Position numbers and translations under genes: made by a program
Notes under the pieces: model-generated
Told to the model about the DNA's origin: nothing
What the model saw: the letters and a program-made list of their open reading frames with translations, nothing else
Database searches by the model: none
DNA from: an uncultured Clostridia bacterium
GTDB taxonomy: Bacteria > Bacillota > Clostridia > Oscillospirales > CAG-272
Direction of reading: 5' to 3'
Length of the DNA: 42,050 nt
NCBI GenBank assembly: GCA_947626065.1
Contig: CANQQT010000015.1
Span: 1-42,050 of the forward strand
In this document: positions 35,092 to 42,050 of the stretch, piece by piece
Numbering within the stretch: position 1 is the first letter of the stretch
Layout: each line of letters opens with the position of its first letter

Positions 35092-35691
35092 CTACTCCTC
35101 AGTGGAATCGTCCACCGTGGAATCGTCCACAGTGGATTCATCCACCGTGGATTCGTCCACTACGGAATCGTCCGCTTCGAAACCGTCGTCATCCGCTTCG
35201 GAGTCGCTTTCTTCTGCAAGCATTGTATAAGCGGCCCGGATATCCCGGGGGGAATGGCCGTAGCGCCTCAGAAACGCGTAGGTTTTTTCGTCCCGTGTGC
35301 CTCCCCGCTTTTTCAGTAGCCGGAGGCAGAGAAGCGAAAAGTCGAGATCCGCAAGCTCTTCCCCTTCCCAGCATATGGAGGAAACGGTGTCCCGGGAAAA
35401 GCCACGGCCCAAAAGCTCCTGCCGGATGCGCTCCTTTCCGTAGAGCTTTCCGGTCGCCATGCTTCGCACAGCTCCCGTCAGCATCCGCTCATCGTTCAGA
35501 AGGTTTCTTTCCTTTAAATAGAGAACCGTGTTCTCCACCACCTCGGCGCTGTACCCGCGCTCCCTCAGCTTCTGACGGAGACGGGCCTCGGTGTTGTCCC
35601 GGTAGGCGACGATGTTCAGCGCCGTTTGCAGTGCCTTTCTCCCTTCCTCCTCAGGGGTCAGGGGAAGGGGCTCCTGCCTCTTTTTATTCAT
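35092..35691 (-). CDS. recX: Regulatory protein RecX with repetitive acidic tail
   Basis: 199 residues. RecX modulates RecA filaments. Three-helix modules are visible: [56 protein letters not shown], and [16 protein letters not shown]. After about residue 160 the chain turns acidic and repetitive ([19 protein letters not shown]). The start overlaps the recA stop by eight bases, so the two are coupled, an arrangement known from several bacteria. Confidence 0.93.
   Translation of the reverse strand: MNKKRQEPLPLTPEEEGRKALQTALNIVAYRDNTEARLRQKLRERGYSAEVVENTVLYLKERNLLNDERMLTGAVRSMATGKLYGKERIRQELLGRGFSRDTVSSICWEGEELADLDFSLLCLRLLKKRGGTRDEKTYAFLRRYGHSPRDIRAAYTMLAEESDSEADDDGFEADDSVVDESTVDESTVDDSTVDDSTEE
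35096..35170 (-). repeat. 15-bp coding repeats in the recX tail
   Basis: Five tandem 15-bp units (for example TCCACCGTGGAATCG at 35111, 35126, 35141, 35156 on the + strand) encode the pentapeptide STVDD/E. Each unit contains CCACNGTGG, a small palindrome. Confidence 0.88.
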
Positions 35692-36793
35692 CTTCTATCG
35701 AGATATCGAACTCGTCGTCGGAGTCGTCGTCCTCCTCCGCAGCGCCGGTTTCCAGCACATTCTCCGCCTCTTCGCTCTTCTGACGGATCTTTCCTTCGAT
35801 TTCCGCCGCAAGCTCGGGGTTTTCCTCAAGATAGAGCCGCGCGTTGTCCCGGCCCTGCCCCAGACGGGAGCCTTCATAGGAGAACCACGAGCCGCTCTTT
35901 TCGATGATGCCGAGCTCGACGCCGATATCGAGAATTTCTCCCGACTTGTTGATTCCCTTTCCGTAGAGGATATCAAATTCCGCGATCTTGAAGGGCGGCG
36001 CCACCTTGTTTTTCACGATTTTGCACTTCGTCCGGCTTCCGTAGGAGTCGGCTCCGTTTTTCAGCGTCTCGCTCTTCCGGATATCGATTCTTACCGAGGC
36101 GTAGAATTTCAGCGCCCGGCCTCCCGTAGTGGTCTCGGGATTGCCGTACATGACGCCGACCTTCTCGCGGAGCTGATTGATGAAGATGACGATGGCGTTG
36201 GATCTCGTGATGGGGCCGGAGAGCTTTCTCAGCGCCTGAGACATCAGTCGGGCGTGAACCCCCACGAAGGAGGAACCCATATCCCCGTCGATCTCCTGCT
36301 GCGGAACGAGCGCGGCGACGGAGTCGACCACGACGACGTCGACGGCGCCCGAGCGCACCAGCGCCTCGGTGATTTCCAGCGCCTGCTCCCCGCTGTCGGG
36401 CTGCGACACCAGAAGGTTGTCGATATCGACGCCGAGAGCCTTCGCGTATATCGGATCGAGCGCGTGCTCGGCGTCGATAAAGGCGGCCACCCCGCCCAGC
36501 TTCTGCCCCTCGGCGGCGATGTGCAGAGCCAGCGTCGTCTTTCCGGAGGACTCCGGCCCGAAAATTTCAATAATTCTTCCGCGCGGAACGCCGCCGATTC
36601 CCAGCGCGAGGTCAAGCGTCAGCGACCCGGTCGGAATCGCGCTCACGTTCATGGCCCGGTTTTCGCCGAGCTTCATAATCGAACCCTTTCCGAAGGTTTT
36701 GGTGATCTGCGTCAGCGCAACGTCAAGAGCCTTCTTCTTTTCCTCGACGCCCTCCGGCACCTCCACCGGCTTTTTGGTCTTTGTTACTTTCAT
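35684..36793 (-). CDS. recA: Recombinase RecA
   Basis: 369 residues. RecA forms filaments on ssDNA, exchanges strands and triggers LexA self-cleavage. Walker A GPESSGKT is at 79-86, [14 protein letters not shown] near 110, Walker [14 protein letters not shown] near 153, and L2-region [22 protein letters not shown] near 205. The last 30 residues are acidic ([15 protein letters not shown]), as usual. About 36 bp after a lipoprotein gene with no promoter in between, so probably transcribed from the SOS-boxed promoter at 38.0 kb. Confidence 0.98.
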   Translation of the reverse strand: MKVTKTKKPVEVPEGVEEKKKALDVALTQITKTFGKGSIMKLGENRAMNVSAIPTGSLTLDLALGIGGVPRGRIIEIFGPESSGKTTLALHIAAEGQKLGGVAAFIDAEHALDPIYAKALGVDIDNLLVSQPDSGEQALEITEALVRSGAVDVVVVDSVAALVPQQEIDGDMGSSFVGVHARLMSQALRKLSGPITRSNAIVIFINQLREKVGVMYGNPETTTGGRALKFYASVRIDIRKSETLKNGADSYGSRTKCKIVKNKVAPPFKIAEFDILYGKGINKSGEILDIGVELGIIEKSGSWFSYEGSRLGQGRDNARLYLEENPELAAEIEGKIRQKSEEAENVLETGAAEEDDDSDDEFDISIEDE

Positions 36794-36829
36794 CGGGTGT
36801 CCCTCCGTCTTCTTCCCGTCGTTCTCCCG

Positions 36830-37438
36830 TCAGTAGGTCGGGCTGTCGAGCAGCCAAACCCCGTCCTGAAGGGTCAAAAGAATGGATAACTGTATTTCTT
36901 GCCCGCCCTCGAGGCAGGTCACGGTAAGCTCCACATATTCCGGGGTGCTTTTTTTTATCTCAGCGTCGGTAACCTCCAGCTTCCCTCGGATCGAAAGAGG
37001 CTGTACGCTGACGTCGATGTGAAGAACGCCGCCGATTTCCTTGTAGCGCGGGCTGACCGAAGTCAGAAGCCCTTCCCCCTCGTCGGAGGTCATGCCGACG
37101 AAGGCGCCGACGTAAATTTCCTCAAGATACCGCCGGGAATAGACCTTTTCGGACTCGCTTTCGATCGCCTCGACCGAGGCGTAAGCGGCGTCCTCCCGCA
37201 CCGGGAAATAGGCGGTTTTGGTATGCTCCTCCTCGTAGGCCTCCGCCACGGCGGGAAGGCCCTCTCCGAAGAAAATCACGTTGAGCTCATAGGAGCGCGG
37301 AACCAGCTCCTTCAAAACCGAAAGAGCCTCCTCCCGCTCGATTTTCAGCGCCGGCTTTTTGGAACAGGCCAAAAGACTGCCCGCCGCGAAGACGGCGAGA
37401 AGTCCCGCCAAAAGGGAACACAAAAAAGAGCGTTTCAT
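36830..37438 (-). CDS. Small lipoprotein of unknown function
   Basis: 202 residues from the ATG at 37438, with AAAGGA upstream; the longer frame would start inside the SLOG gene and bury the signal peptide. The signal MKRSFLCSLLAGLLAVFAAG ends in a LLAC lipobox, Cys at about 25. The mature part is a mixed alpha/beta domain without recognised motif (VLKELVPRSYELNVIFFGEG, VGAFVGMTSDEGEGLL, LLTLQDGVWLLDSPTY), the last resembling NTF2-like or DUF4878-like ends. Operon partner of recA. Confidence 0.8.
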   Translation of the reverse strand: MKRSFLCSLLAGLLAVFAAGSLLACSKKPALKIEREEALSVLKELVPRSYELNVIFFGEGLPAVAEAYEEEHTKTAYFPVREDAAYASVEAIESESEKVYSRRYLEEIYVGAFVGMTSDEGEGLLTSVSPRYKEIGGVLHIDVSVQPLSIRGKLEVTDAEIKKSTPEYVELTVTCLEGGQEIQLSILLTLQDGVWLLDSPTY

Positions 37439-37448
37439 AACTGTCCTT

Positions 37449-37961
37449 TTACAAAAGATTTTCGGGCTCCGCGGCGAAGTCCTCTTCGCCGCGGGCAAGA
37501 TTCAAAATACCGAGGCCTTTTTTCTCCGCGTACCGGACGGTCTGATAGGTGCCGCCCTTCGATTCCGTCAGCCAGCAGATACAGAAGGCGCTCCGGTCGA
37601 CCATATAGCGGTTCCGAATCTGCATACAGCCCCGCGTATACTTCTCGCTCAAGTAAACGGTTTCGTCCGCCCGCTTCATGACCTGCTGAAAAAGCTCCCG
37701 GTCAAGCGCCCGCCAGCGAAGCATATGATCCCGACAGGGGAGCGCGAGAATCAGCGTCAGCTCGGGATGCAGGGCCTTGGCGTTCAGCACCGAAACCGAC
37801 GCCGCCAGATCAAAGCCGATCGCCCCGCCCGCATAAAAGGTGGTGATTCCCCGCTCGGCGAGGGAGGAAATCAGGGGCGCCAGCCGCCGGACCGCCAGAC
37901 GGCACGCCTCCTCGGAAAGGCTCCGGTGGCCGGTAAAGCAACAGCTTTTCTCTCTTGTCAC
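37449..37961 (-). CDS. SLOG-family protein (YpsA/DUF1273-like)
   Basis: 170 residues. CCFTGHRSL at the N-terminus, TTFYAGGAIGFDLAASVSVL near 45, LTLILALPCRDH, and CICWLTESKGGTYQTVRYA near 135 match the SLOG (Rossmann-like) family of YpsA, which is expected to bind a nucleotide or NAD-like ligand. B. subtilis YpsA affects cell division; no enzyme activity is settled. First gene behind the SOS-like promoter, ten bp before the lipoprotein gene. Confidence 0.88.
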   Translation of the reverse strand: MTREKSCCFTGHRSLSEEACRLAVRRLAPLISSLAERGITTFYAGGAIGFDLAASVSVLNAKALHPELTLILALPCRDHMLRWRALDRELFQQVMKRADETVYLSEKYTRGCMQIRNRYMVDRSAFCICWLTESKGGTYQTVRYAEKKGLGILNLARGEEDFAAEPENLL

Positions 37962-38006
37962 CGTCTATCCCTCCCTCAGCTGACGACTCCTGCGTTTATC
38001 GGTTTC

Positions 38007-38035
38007 ATTTTACCACATCGGGAGAAAAAAGTCAA
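38007..38035 (-). promoter_or_regulatory. Predicted promoter of the SLOG-lipoprotein-recA-recX-TSCPD operon
   Basis: Minus-strand TTGACT (38035-38030), 17 nt, TAAAAT (38012-38007), about 46 nt before the SLOG start. Confidence 0.78.
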
Positions 38036-38046
38036 ACATTTGTTTG
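38033..38046 (-). promoter_or_regulatory. LexA/SOS-box-like operator overlapping the -35
   Basis: CAAACAAATGTTTG on the minus strand has 5-bp arms (CAAAC/GTTTG) around four bases and matches the Gram-positive SOS-box pattern CGAACRNRYGTTYG at 13 of 14 positions. It covers the first bases of the -35. A second overlapping symmetry, TTGTTT-n2-AAACAA, lies at 38040-38053. Confidence 0.72.
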
Positions 38047-38094
38047 TAAACAATATGCTAACAGAAGGCGCGGACGATGACCGGCAAGCGGGGA

Positions 38095-40257
38095 TTATCC
38101 CGCCGAAAGGGTGCGGCAGGTGCCGCCTCCGATTTTTTCAAGAAGCGCCGCCTCCCGATGGGTGGAGGTGAGAATCAGAATCTGCGCCCCGCTCGCCGCG
38201 AGGAGCCGCATCATATTTTCCAGTCTTCCGTCGTCCAGCCTCGCAAAGCTCTCGTCGAAGACGATCGGCGGAAGCTTTTTGCCGCAGATCAGGGACACCA
38301 GCGCCAGCCGAAGGCTTACGTAAGCGGCGTCCGCCGTTCCGGCGCTCATATATTCCTCACCCACGGTGACGGCTCCGCCGCCCTGCGTCTTCGGGCGGAA
38401 GGTCATCGAAAGGCCGTTTCCGACGCCGATTTCCCGGTATTTCCCCTCCGTCACGGCCCCCATAAAGCGGCCGGAGGTCTCCGAAAGACGCGGCGAAACG
38501 GTGGAGCGAAGGCTTTCCCCCGCCACGCCCAGCTTTTCATAGGCCAGAAGGATGGCGTCGTACCTCTCCTGCGCCTCGGTCTTTTTGTATTCCAGCGCCG
38601 TTATCTTTTCCTGAAGCTCCGCCGGGGAGACCGCCACGGTGGAAAGCCTCGCCAGCTCGATTTTCTTTTCGTTGATTTTATGCTCATTCCTCGAAATCAT
38701 ATCGGAAAGAAGATCGCGGCGCTTTTTGGCGTCGGTCGGGTTGAACCCGGACGGAAGCGAAATCGGCGAGCCGTCGTCCTCCGGATCCACCTGCGAATCG
38801 GTGATGCCCGATTTCATATTTACATAGGCGTAACGGCATTTTTCCTCTTCATTCCCCAGCCGTTCCGCCTCTTTCAGGACGTTGTTCACGTCGGAAAGCG
38901 TCTTCGCCGTGGGGGAGGTTCCCCATTTTTCGCAGAGGGCCGACAGCGCTCCCCACCGGTGCGCTCTCTCCTCCTCCGCCGTCCGCAGCTGTTCCCGGAT
39001 TTCCTCCAGACGCACCCGAAGGTCGTCCTCCTCACGCTGGGTACTGCCCTCCAGCGCCGCAATCCCCGCCGCATACCGCGACGCGAGAAGGAAGCTTCCA
39101 GCCATGGCGCAGAGGAAGAGAAAGGAGAAAATGGCCGCCGGGATTCCCACAGCGGGCTTCGCCGCCATGAAAAGAACCGCCGCCGCCGAAACCGACGGGA
39201 TGAAGAGAACGCAGAAAAGGATGCCGCAGGCAAGCGCCAGCTTGCGCTTCCCCGACAAAATACCGCGCTTTTTCTCCTCTTCCCTGTCGAGGAGACTGCG
39301 GTCGGCCTCCTCTTTCAAAAGCTCCCGGTTCAGCCCGTCAACCGTCCTCTTGATTTCCTCGATTCTGCGGTCGCAAAGGGAAACGGCCTCCATGCTCTCC
39401 CGAAGCTGTTCATAATACTCCCGACTCGGGAAAAATCCGTTTCTCGTATAGGTTTCCTTGAACCGGTCGCTATTTCTCTTCGCGGCGTTGTAGTCCTTTT
39501 CCAGACTGCGGATTTTTTCCCGCCGCCGCCGGGCCTCAAGCTTTTCGTTCTGCGCGAGGAAAAACGTCACTTCCTCAAGCGCCTTTTTGTCCCTCGCCGT
39601 CTTCTCCTTCAGCTCCGCGATGCTTCCCTCCAGCGAAATGATTTCCGCGCTGCTGCGGGATGCCTCCGCAAGACGGGAGCGGAGAGCGGAAAGCTCCCCG
39701 TCGATTTCAAAGAGCCTGCCGCCCTTTTTGTTCTTGTACAAAAGCTCGGTGCGGAGCTTGTCCAGCTTATCGAGCGACTTTTTCAGATTGACGGCCTCGC
39801 TCCCCGAGAAAAGGAGGTTGTCAATCGCCTCCGCCGTGCTTTGACCGTCAACCCTGCCGCCGGAGGTCTGCCCGACGAAGGCGGTCTCCGTGAAGAGGGA
39901 GGAGGGAATGCCGAGAAAGACCTCCCCCGGCACCTTCCCCTCGTAACAGGGGGTGCCGTTTTCAAGGTCGATGATTCCGACCGATTCCTTTTTCCCGACC
40001 AGCTGACGCTCCACACGATAGCGCTTGCCGTCGCTGTTCAGAGTTAAACTTCCCTCTGCCGCGCCGGAGGGAAGGCTTCCGTAGCGCTCCCGATCGGCCT
40101 TCCCGGAAAATCCGTAAAGGACAAAGCGGAGAAATTCCGCAACGGTGCTTTTTCCCGCCTCGTTCTTTCCCTCAATCACGGTCATCCCTTCGCCGAGGTC
40201 AAGCCGGAAGTCGTGAAGATTCCCGAAATCGGTGATATGGAGCGACTCGATAACCAT
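38095..40257 (-). CDS. YhaN/SMC-like ATPase with coiled coil and membrane segment
   Basis: 720 residues. Walker A in VIEGKNEAGKSTVAEF (30-38), Q-loop-like AFVGQTSGGRVDG near 130. A coiled-coil region of mainly Glu/Lys/Arg follows (about 165-310), then two hydrophobic stretches at about 320-370 (LALACGILFCVLFIP and IPAAIFSFLFLCAMAGSF). A second coiled coil comes next, then the C-terminal ABC part: YVSLRLALVSLICG, Walker B IVFDESFARLDD, and LILTSTHREA. This is the layout of YhaN-type relatives of Rad50/SbcC, usually beside an SbcD-like nuclease; none is adjacent here. Probably acts on DNA ends or in repair at the membrane, by inference. Confidence 0.82.
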   Translation of the reverse strand: MVIESLHITDFGNLHDFRLDLGEGMTVIEGKNEAGKSTVAEFLRFVLYGFSGKADRERYGSLPSGAAEGSLTLNSDGKRYRVERQLVGKKESVGIIDLENGTPCYEGKVPGEVFLGIPSSLFTETAFVGQTSGGRVDGQSTAEAIDNLLFSGSEAVNLKKSLDKLDKLRTELLYKNKKGGRLFEIDGELSALRSRLAEASRSSAEIISLEGSIAELKEKTARDKKALEEVTFFLAQNEKLEARRRREKIRSLEKDYNAAKRNSDRFKETYTRNGFFPSREYYEQLRESMEAVSLCDRRIEEIKRTVDGLNRELLKEEADRSLLDREEEKKRGILSGKRKLALACGILFCVLFIPSVSAAAVLFMAAKPAVGIPAAIFSFLFLCAMAGSFLLASRYAAGIAALEGSTQREEDDLRVRLEEIREQLRTAEEERAHRWGALSALCEKWGTSPTAKTLSDVNNVLKEAERLGNEEEKCRYAYVNMKSGITDSQVDPEDDGSPISLPSGFNPTDAKKRRDLLSDMISRNEHKINEKKIELARLSTVAVSPAELQEKITALEYKKTEAQERYDAILLAYEKLGVAGESLRSTVSPRLSETSGRFMGAVTEGKYREIGVGNGLSMTFRPKTQGGGAVTVGEEYMSAGTADAAYVSLRLALVSLICGKKLPPIVFDESFARLDDGRLENMMRLLAASGAQILILTSTHREAALLEKIGGGTCRTLSAG

Positions 40258-40315
40258 AAGCTCTGCCCTTTCCTAAAGTCGTCAGTTCTTGGGGCGCCGC
40301 CCCGGTTTTTGTTTT

Positions 40316-41602
40316 TCAGATTACCCGAACCGCGCCCTCTTTGCGGACCATCAGAACCGCGCAGGAGCCGGGGCCGAAGACCTCTTCCATCGCCTTCTTA
40401 TAGTCCTCGACGTTCTCGTCGGGAACAAAGGCCTGAATGGTTCCGGCAAAGCCGCCGCCGTGAATCCGCCACGCCGACGTCCGCTTGGTGCTAGAAAGGG
40501 CGTGCTCCGTCACGGCGAGGGCAAGAGAAAGCCCCTGCTCCGCGACGTTCTTGGAGGTATACACGTTCTGTAGCCACATGAAGCTCGACCGGCCGGAATC
40601 AAGGACGCCGTGGAAGAAGGTCTCGACGTCCCCCTCGCGCAGAGCCGCCGCCTGCTTCATGACGCGGTCGTTTTCGCCGATGAAATGGAAGGCGCGGAGA
40701 ATCGCGCGGTCGCCCGTCTTTTCCCGAAGCTCCTTCGCCCGGGAGAGAAGCTCGTCCCTGCTCAGGCCGCGAAGAACCGGCTTCCCGAAGAAAGCGGCGA
40801 CAGCCTTCATCTCGGAGGGAACCGAGGCGTAATCCTCGTTCAGGTCGGCATGGTTGCCGCCGGTGTTGGTGATGCAGAGGCGGTATCCCGCCGCGCTCAG
40901 GTCGAAGTCGAGCTTTTCGATGCGGGCGGCCGCCGGGTCGGCGAAATCGATGAAGGAGAAGCCGCCTACCGCGCAGGCGGTCTGATCCATCAGTCCGGAG
41001 GGCTTACCGAAATAGACGTTTTCCGCGAACTGCGAAATCTCGGCGATCGCCGGAGCCGGAATCGAAGCGTTGTTGTAAAGGTGGTTCATAATCGTGCCCA
41101 CCATCACCTCAAAGGCCGCCGAGGAAGAAATTCCCGAGCCCTTTAGCACATTGGAGGTGGTATAGGCGTCGTAGCCGTGAACCTGATAGCCGCGCTTGGC
41201 AAAGCCCGCGCAGATGCCGGAAAGAAGGGCGGCGGAAGAATAGAAGAGCTCCTTCTTCGGCTCACCCGGGAAACAGCTGACGGTGTCGGGGTCAAAGCCC
41301 TTGCTCTTGACGGTCACGGTATCGCGATCGTTGGCGGAAGCCACCGCGATGATGTCGAGGTCGACCGCCGCCGCCAGAACGCACCCGCGGTTATGGTCGG
41401 TATGGTTGCCGGAAATTTCACTCCGGCCGGGGACTGAGAAAAGGAAAACCTCACGGTCGGCGCCGAAGAGCTCGGCAAACGCCGTGACGGCTTCGATGTA
41501 TCGTTTTCGCTGAGAAGGCAGGGCCTCTTCTCCGTAGAGCGCGGTAAAACGCGCGTCACAGCCGCCTTTCGCGATGGTTTCGATCAGTTGCTTTGTATTC
41601 AT
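40316..41602 (-). CDS. Galactokinase-family GHMP kinase
   Basis: 428 residues from the ATG at 41602 with GGGAGG upstream. GHMP-kinase layout: sugar-binding VPGRSEISGNHTDHNRG (58-73), the ATP loop VLKGSGISSSAAF (152-164), catalytic Asp206 in GLMDQTACAVGG, and C-terminal RIHGGGFAGTIQAFVP. Arg60, His67 and Asp69 of the galactokinase site are kept, but the usual Glu of GEHTD is Asn66. That Glu normally contacts the sugar, so another substrate is possible. No galT or galE is adjacent. Phosphorylation of galactose at C1 is the default prediction. Confidence 0.82.
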   Translation of the reverse strand: MNTKQLIETIAKGGCDARFTALYGEEALPSQRKRYIEAVTAFAELFGADREVFLFSVPGRSEISGNHTDHNRGCVLAAAVDLDIIAVASANDRDTVTVKSKGFDPDTVSCFPGEPKKELFYSSAALLSGICAGFAKRGYQVHGYDAYTTSNVLKGSGISSSAAFEVMVGTIMNHLYNNASIPAPAIAEISQFAENVYFGKPSGLMDQTACAVGGFSFIDFADPAAARIEKLDFDLSAAGYRLCITNTGGNHADLNEDYASVPSEMKAVAAFFGKPVLRGLSRDELLSRAKELREKTGDRAILRAFHFIGENDRVMKQAAALREGDVETFFHGVLDSGRSSFMWLQNVYTSKNVAEQGLSLALAVTEHALSSTKRTSAWRIHGGGFAGTIQAFVPDENVEDYKKAMEEVFGPGSCAVLMVRKEGAVRVI

Positions 41603-41651
41603 GATTCCTCCCGCCGCACAAGCGGCCGCTTTATGAAAATAGGTTTCTTCT

Positions 41652-41680
41652 ATTATAACAGATTCCATGTCAATTTACAA
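41652..41680 (-). promoter_or_regulatory. Predicted promoter of the galactokinase-family gene
   Basis: Minus-strand TTGTAA (41680-41675), 17 nt, TATAAT (41657-41652), about 50 nt before the start. A TTGACA also occurs closer to the -10 but only 10 nt away, too near to be its partner. Confidence 0.7.
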
Positions 41681-41752
41681 GGTTTATTTCAAAACTCGAA
41701 AAAAATTTTTTCTGAAAAAACGTAGACGCAGGGCCGACGCCGGTCGGTGAAG

Positions 41753-41774
41753 CAAAAAGGCCCCTTTCGGGGGC
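41753..41774 (-). terminator. Terminator-like hairpin upstream of the galactokinase promoter
   Basis: Minus-strand GCCCC-CGAAA-GGGGC followed by CTTTTTGC. A second C/G hairpin lies at about 41788-41802. It probably backs up the stronger terminator at 41.94 kb. Confidence 0.6.
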
Positions 41775-41935
41775 GAAAAATTCCCCTTCCCCGCCGGGGC
41801 GGGAAAAATTTTGCGGTGAAAAAGGAACGCACGCCAAAAACGCGCAGAAAAATCCGGCTCCCCGTCACAGAAAAGCCGCGCGACGGAAAGTCCCGAAAAA
41901 AACTCTCACAAAAAATGCGGTGAAAAACGCCCGCC
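41775..41935. other. Non-coding stretch
   Basis: A-rich and GC-rich blocks alternate; the word TGCGGTGAAAAA occurs twice (about 41812 and 41916). I see no gene, RNA or promoter with adequate support. Confidence 0.5.
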
Positions 41936-41975
41936 CCAAAAAACAGCGCCGCCGCTGTTTGAAACAGAGGCGGCG
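41936..41975 (-). terminator. Strong terminator of an off-window minus-strand gene
   Basis: CGCCGCC and GGCGGCG arms with inner CTG/CAG around TTTCAAA (41947-41975) are followed on the minus strand by CTGTTTTTT. Something transcribed on the minus strand therefore ends here. Confidence 0.88.
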
Positions 41976-41987
41976 TCAGACTGAAGA

Positions 41988-42025
41988 CAAAGCGGTTTAG
42001 AGCTCAAACGCCCAAAGCCGCTTTG
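41988..42025 (-). other. 8-bp inverted repeat at the right edge; end of an unseen transcript
   Basis: CAAAGCGG (41988-41995) and CCGCTTTG (42018-42025) are perfect arms with a 22-nt loop, just upstream of the terminator. An open minus-strand frame from the edge stops at 41997 (ending ATKRLWAFEL). It could be the tail of a protein or chance; the window is too short to tell this from a small structured RNA. Confidence 0.35.
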
Positions 42026-42050
42026 TTGCATTAAGTAAGAAGAATTGCAT

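Noticed and set aside
33975..35783. A 602-codon plus-strand open frame
   Set aside because: It crosses two repeat regions and lies antisense to the TSCPD gene and recX, with Pro/Arg/Ser-rich text and no family resemblance. GC-rich codon bias on the real strand lowers stop codons opposite it.
36794..36829. Separate recA promoter or SOS box directly upstream of recA
   Set aside because: The 36-bp gap holds only the Shine-Dalgarno region; no -35/-10 pair and no SOS-like palindrome.
38086..38101. GCGGG/CCCGC hairpin at the end of the YhaN-like gene
   Set aside because: No T-run follows on the minus strand and it covers the stop codon; not convincing as a terminator.
1..42050. tRNA, rRNA, insertion sequence, prophage or defence island
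   Set aside because: Reading both strands gave no cloverleaf, rRNA segment, transposase, integrase or phage gene; the NERD protein alone is not enough to call a defence system.

Overview
The window looks like chromosomal DNA of a GC-rich (clearly above 50% by eye) member of the Clostridia (Bacillota), probably an Oscillospirales- or Christensenellales-type anaerobe. Evidence: Spo0A with its family-specific DNA-binding domain, a CdaA/CdaR pair, zinc-binding (C+) S14, L24 and L36, a KOW protein between map and infA, a TSCPD-family protein, recX directly behind recA, and Shine-Dalgarno sites of the AAGGAGG type. Nearly all genes are on the minus strand; only one three-gene unit (13.1-15.1 kb) is on the plus strand.

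Layout in minus-strand transcription order, from the right edge. (1) 42.05-38.1 kb: two terminators of an off-window gene, then a galactokinase-family gene and a YhaN-like membrane-associated ATPase. (2) 38.05-34.65 kb: a promoter overlapped by a LexA/SOS-box-like palindrome, then a SLOG-family gene, a small lipoprotein, recA, recX and a TSCPD-domain protein. (3) 34.65-33.3 kb: long non-coding DNA full of degenerate repeats, a terminator, then the S10 promoter and a ~380-nt leader. (4) 33.3-16.7 kb: the complete S10-spc-alpha super-operon (rpsJ to rplQ) including secY, adk, map, a KOW protein, infA, rpmJ and rpoA. (5) 16.1-15.2 kb: a lipoprotein with two homologous domains. (6) 15.1-13.1 kb: the plus-strand HD / zinc-ribbon / NERD unit, divergent from (7) an ATP-grasp gene and a TIM-barrel sugar isomerase (12.8-10.9 kb). 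(8) spo0A. (9) 9.1-0 kb: an operon cdaA-cdaR-FAD oxidoreductase-recJ-rel-dtd-hemZ that joins c-di-AMP and (p)ppGpp signalling to DNA repair and D-aminoacyl-tRNA proofreading.

Most content is housekeeping. No CRISPR array, transposase, phage gene, rRNA or tRNA was found. The more unusual material lies between and at the ends of genes. infA almost certainly starts at a CTG codon. A ~14-15-bp quasi-palindromic repeat family interrupts the spc operon between rpmD and rplO and reappears next to the TSCPD gene. Three ~95-bp tandem repeats sit between spo0A and cdaA. S3 carries a Gly-rich tail, L17 an acidic tail and RecX an STVDD-repeat tail. The Spo0A receiver lacks the usual switch lysine. The spo0A promoter carries paired 13-bp repeats.

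Promoters were called by eye from -35/-10 hexamers with 17-18 nt spacing, and terminators from hairpins followed by T-runs. Starts were moved from the longest frame where a Shine-Dalgarno site or family alignment required it.
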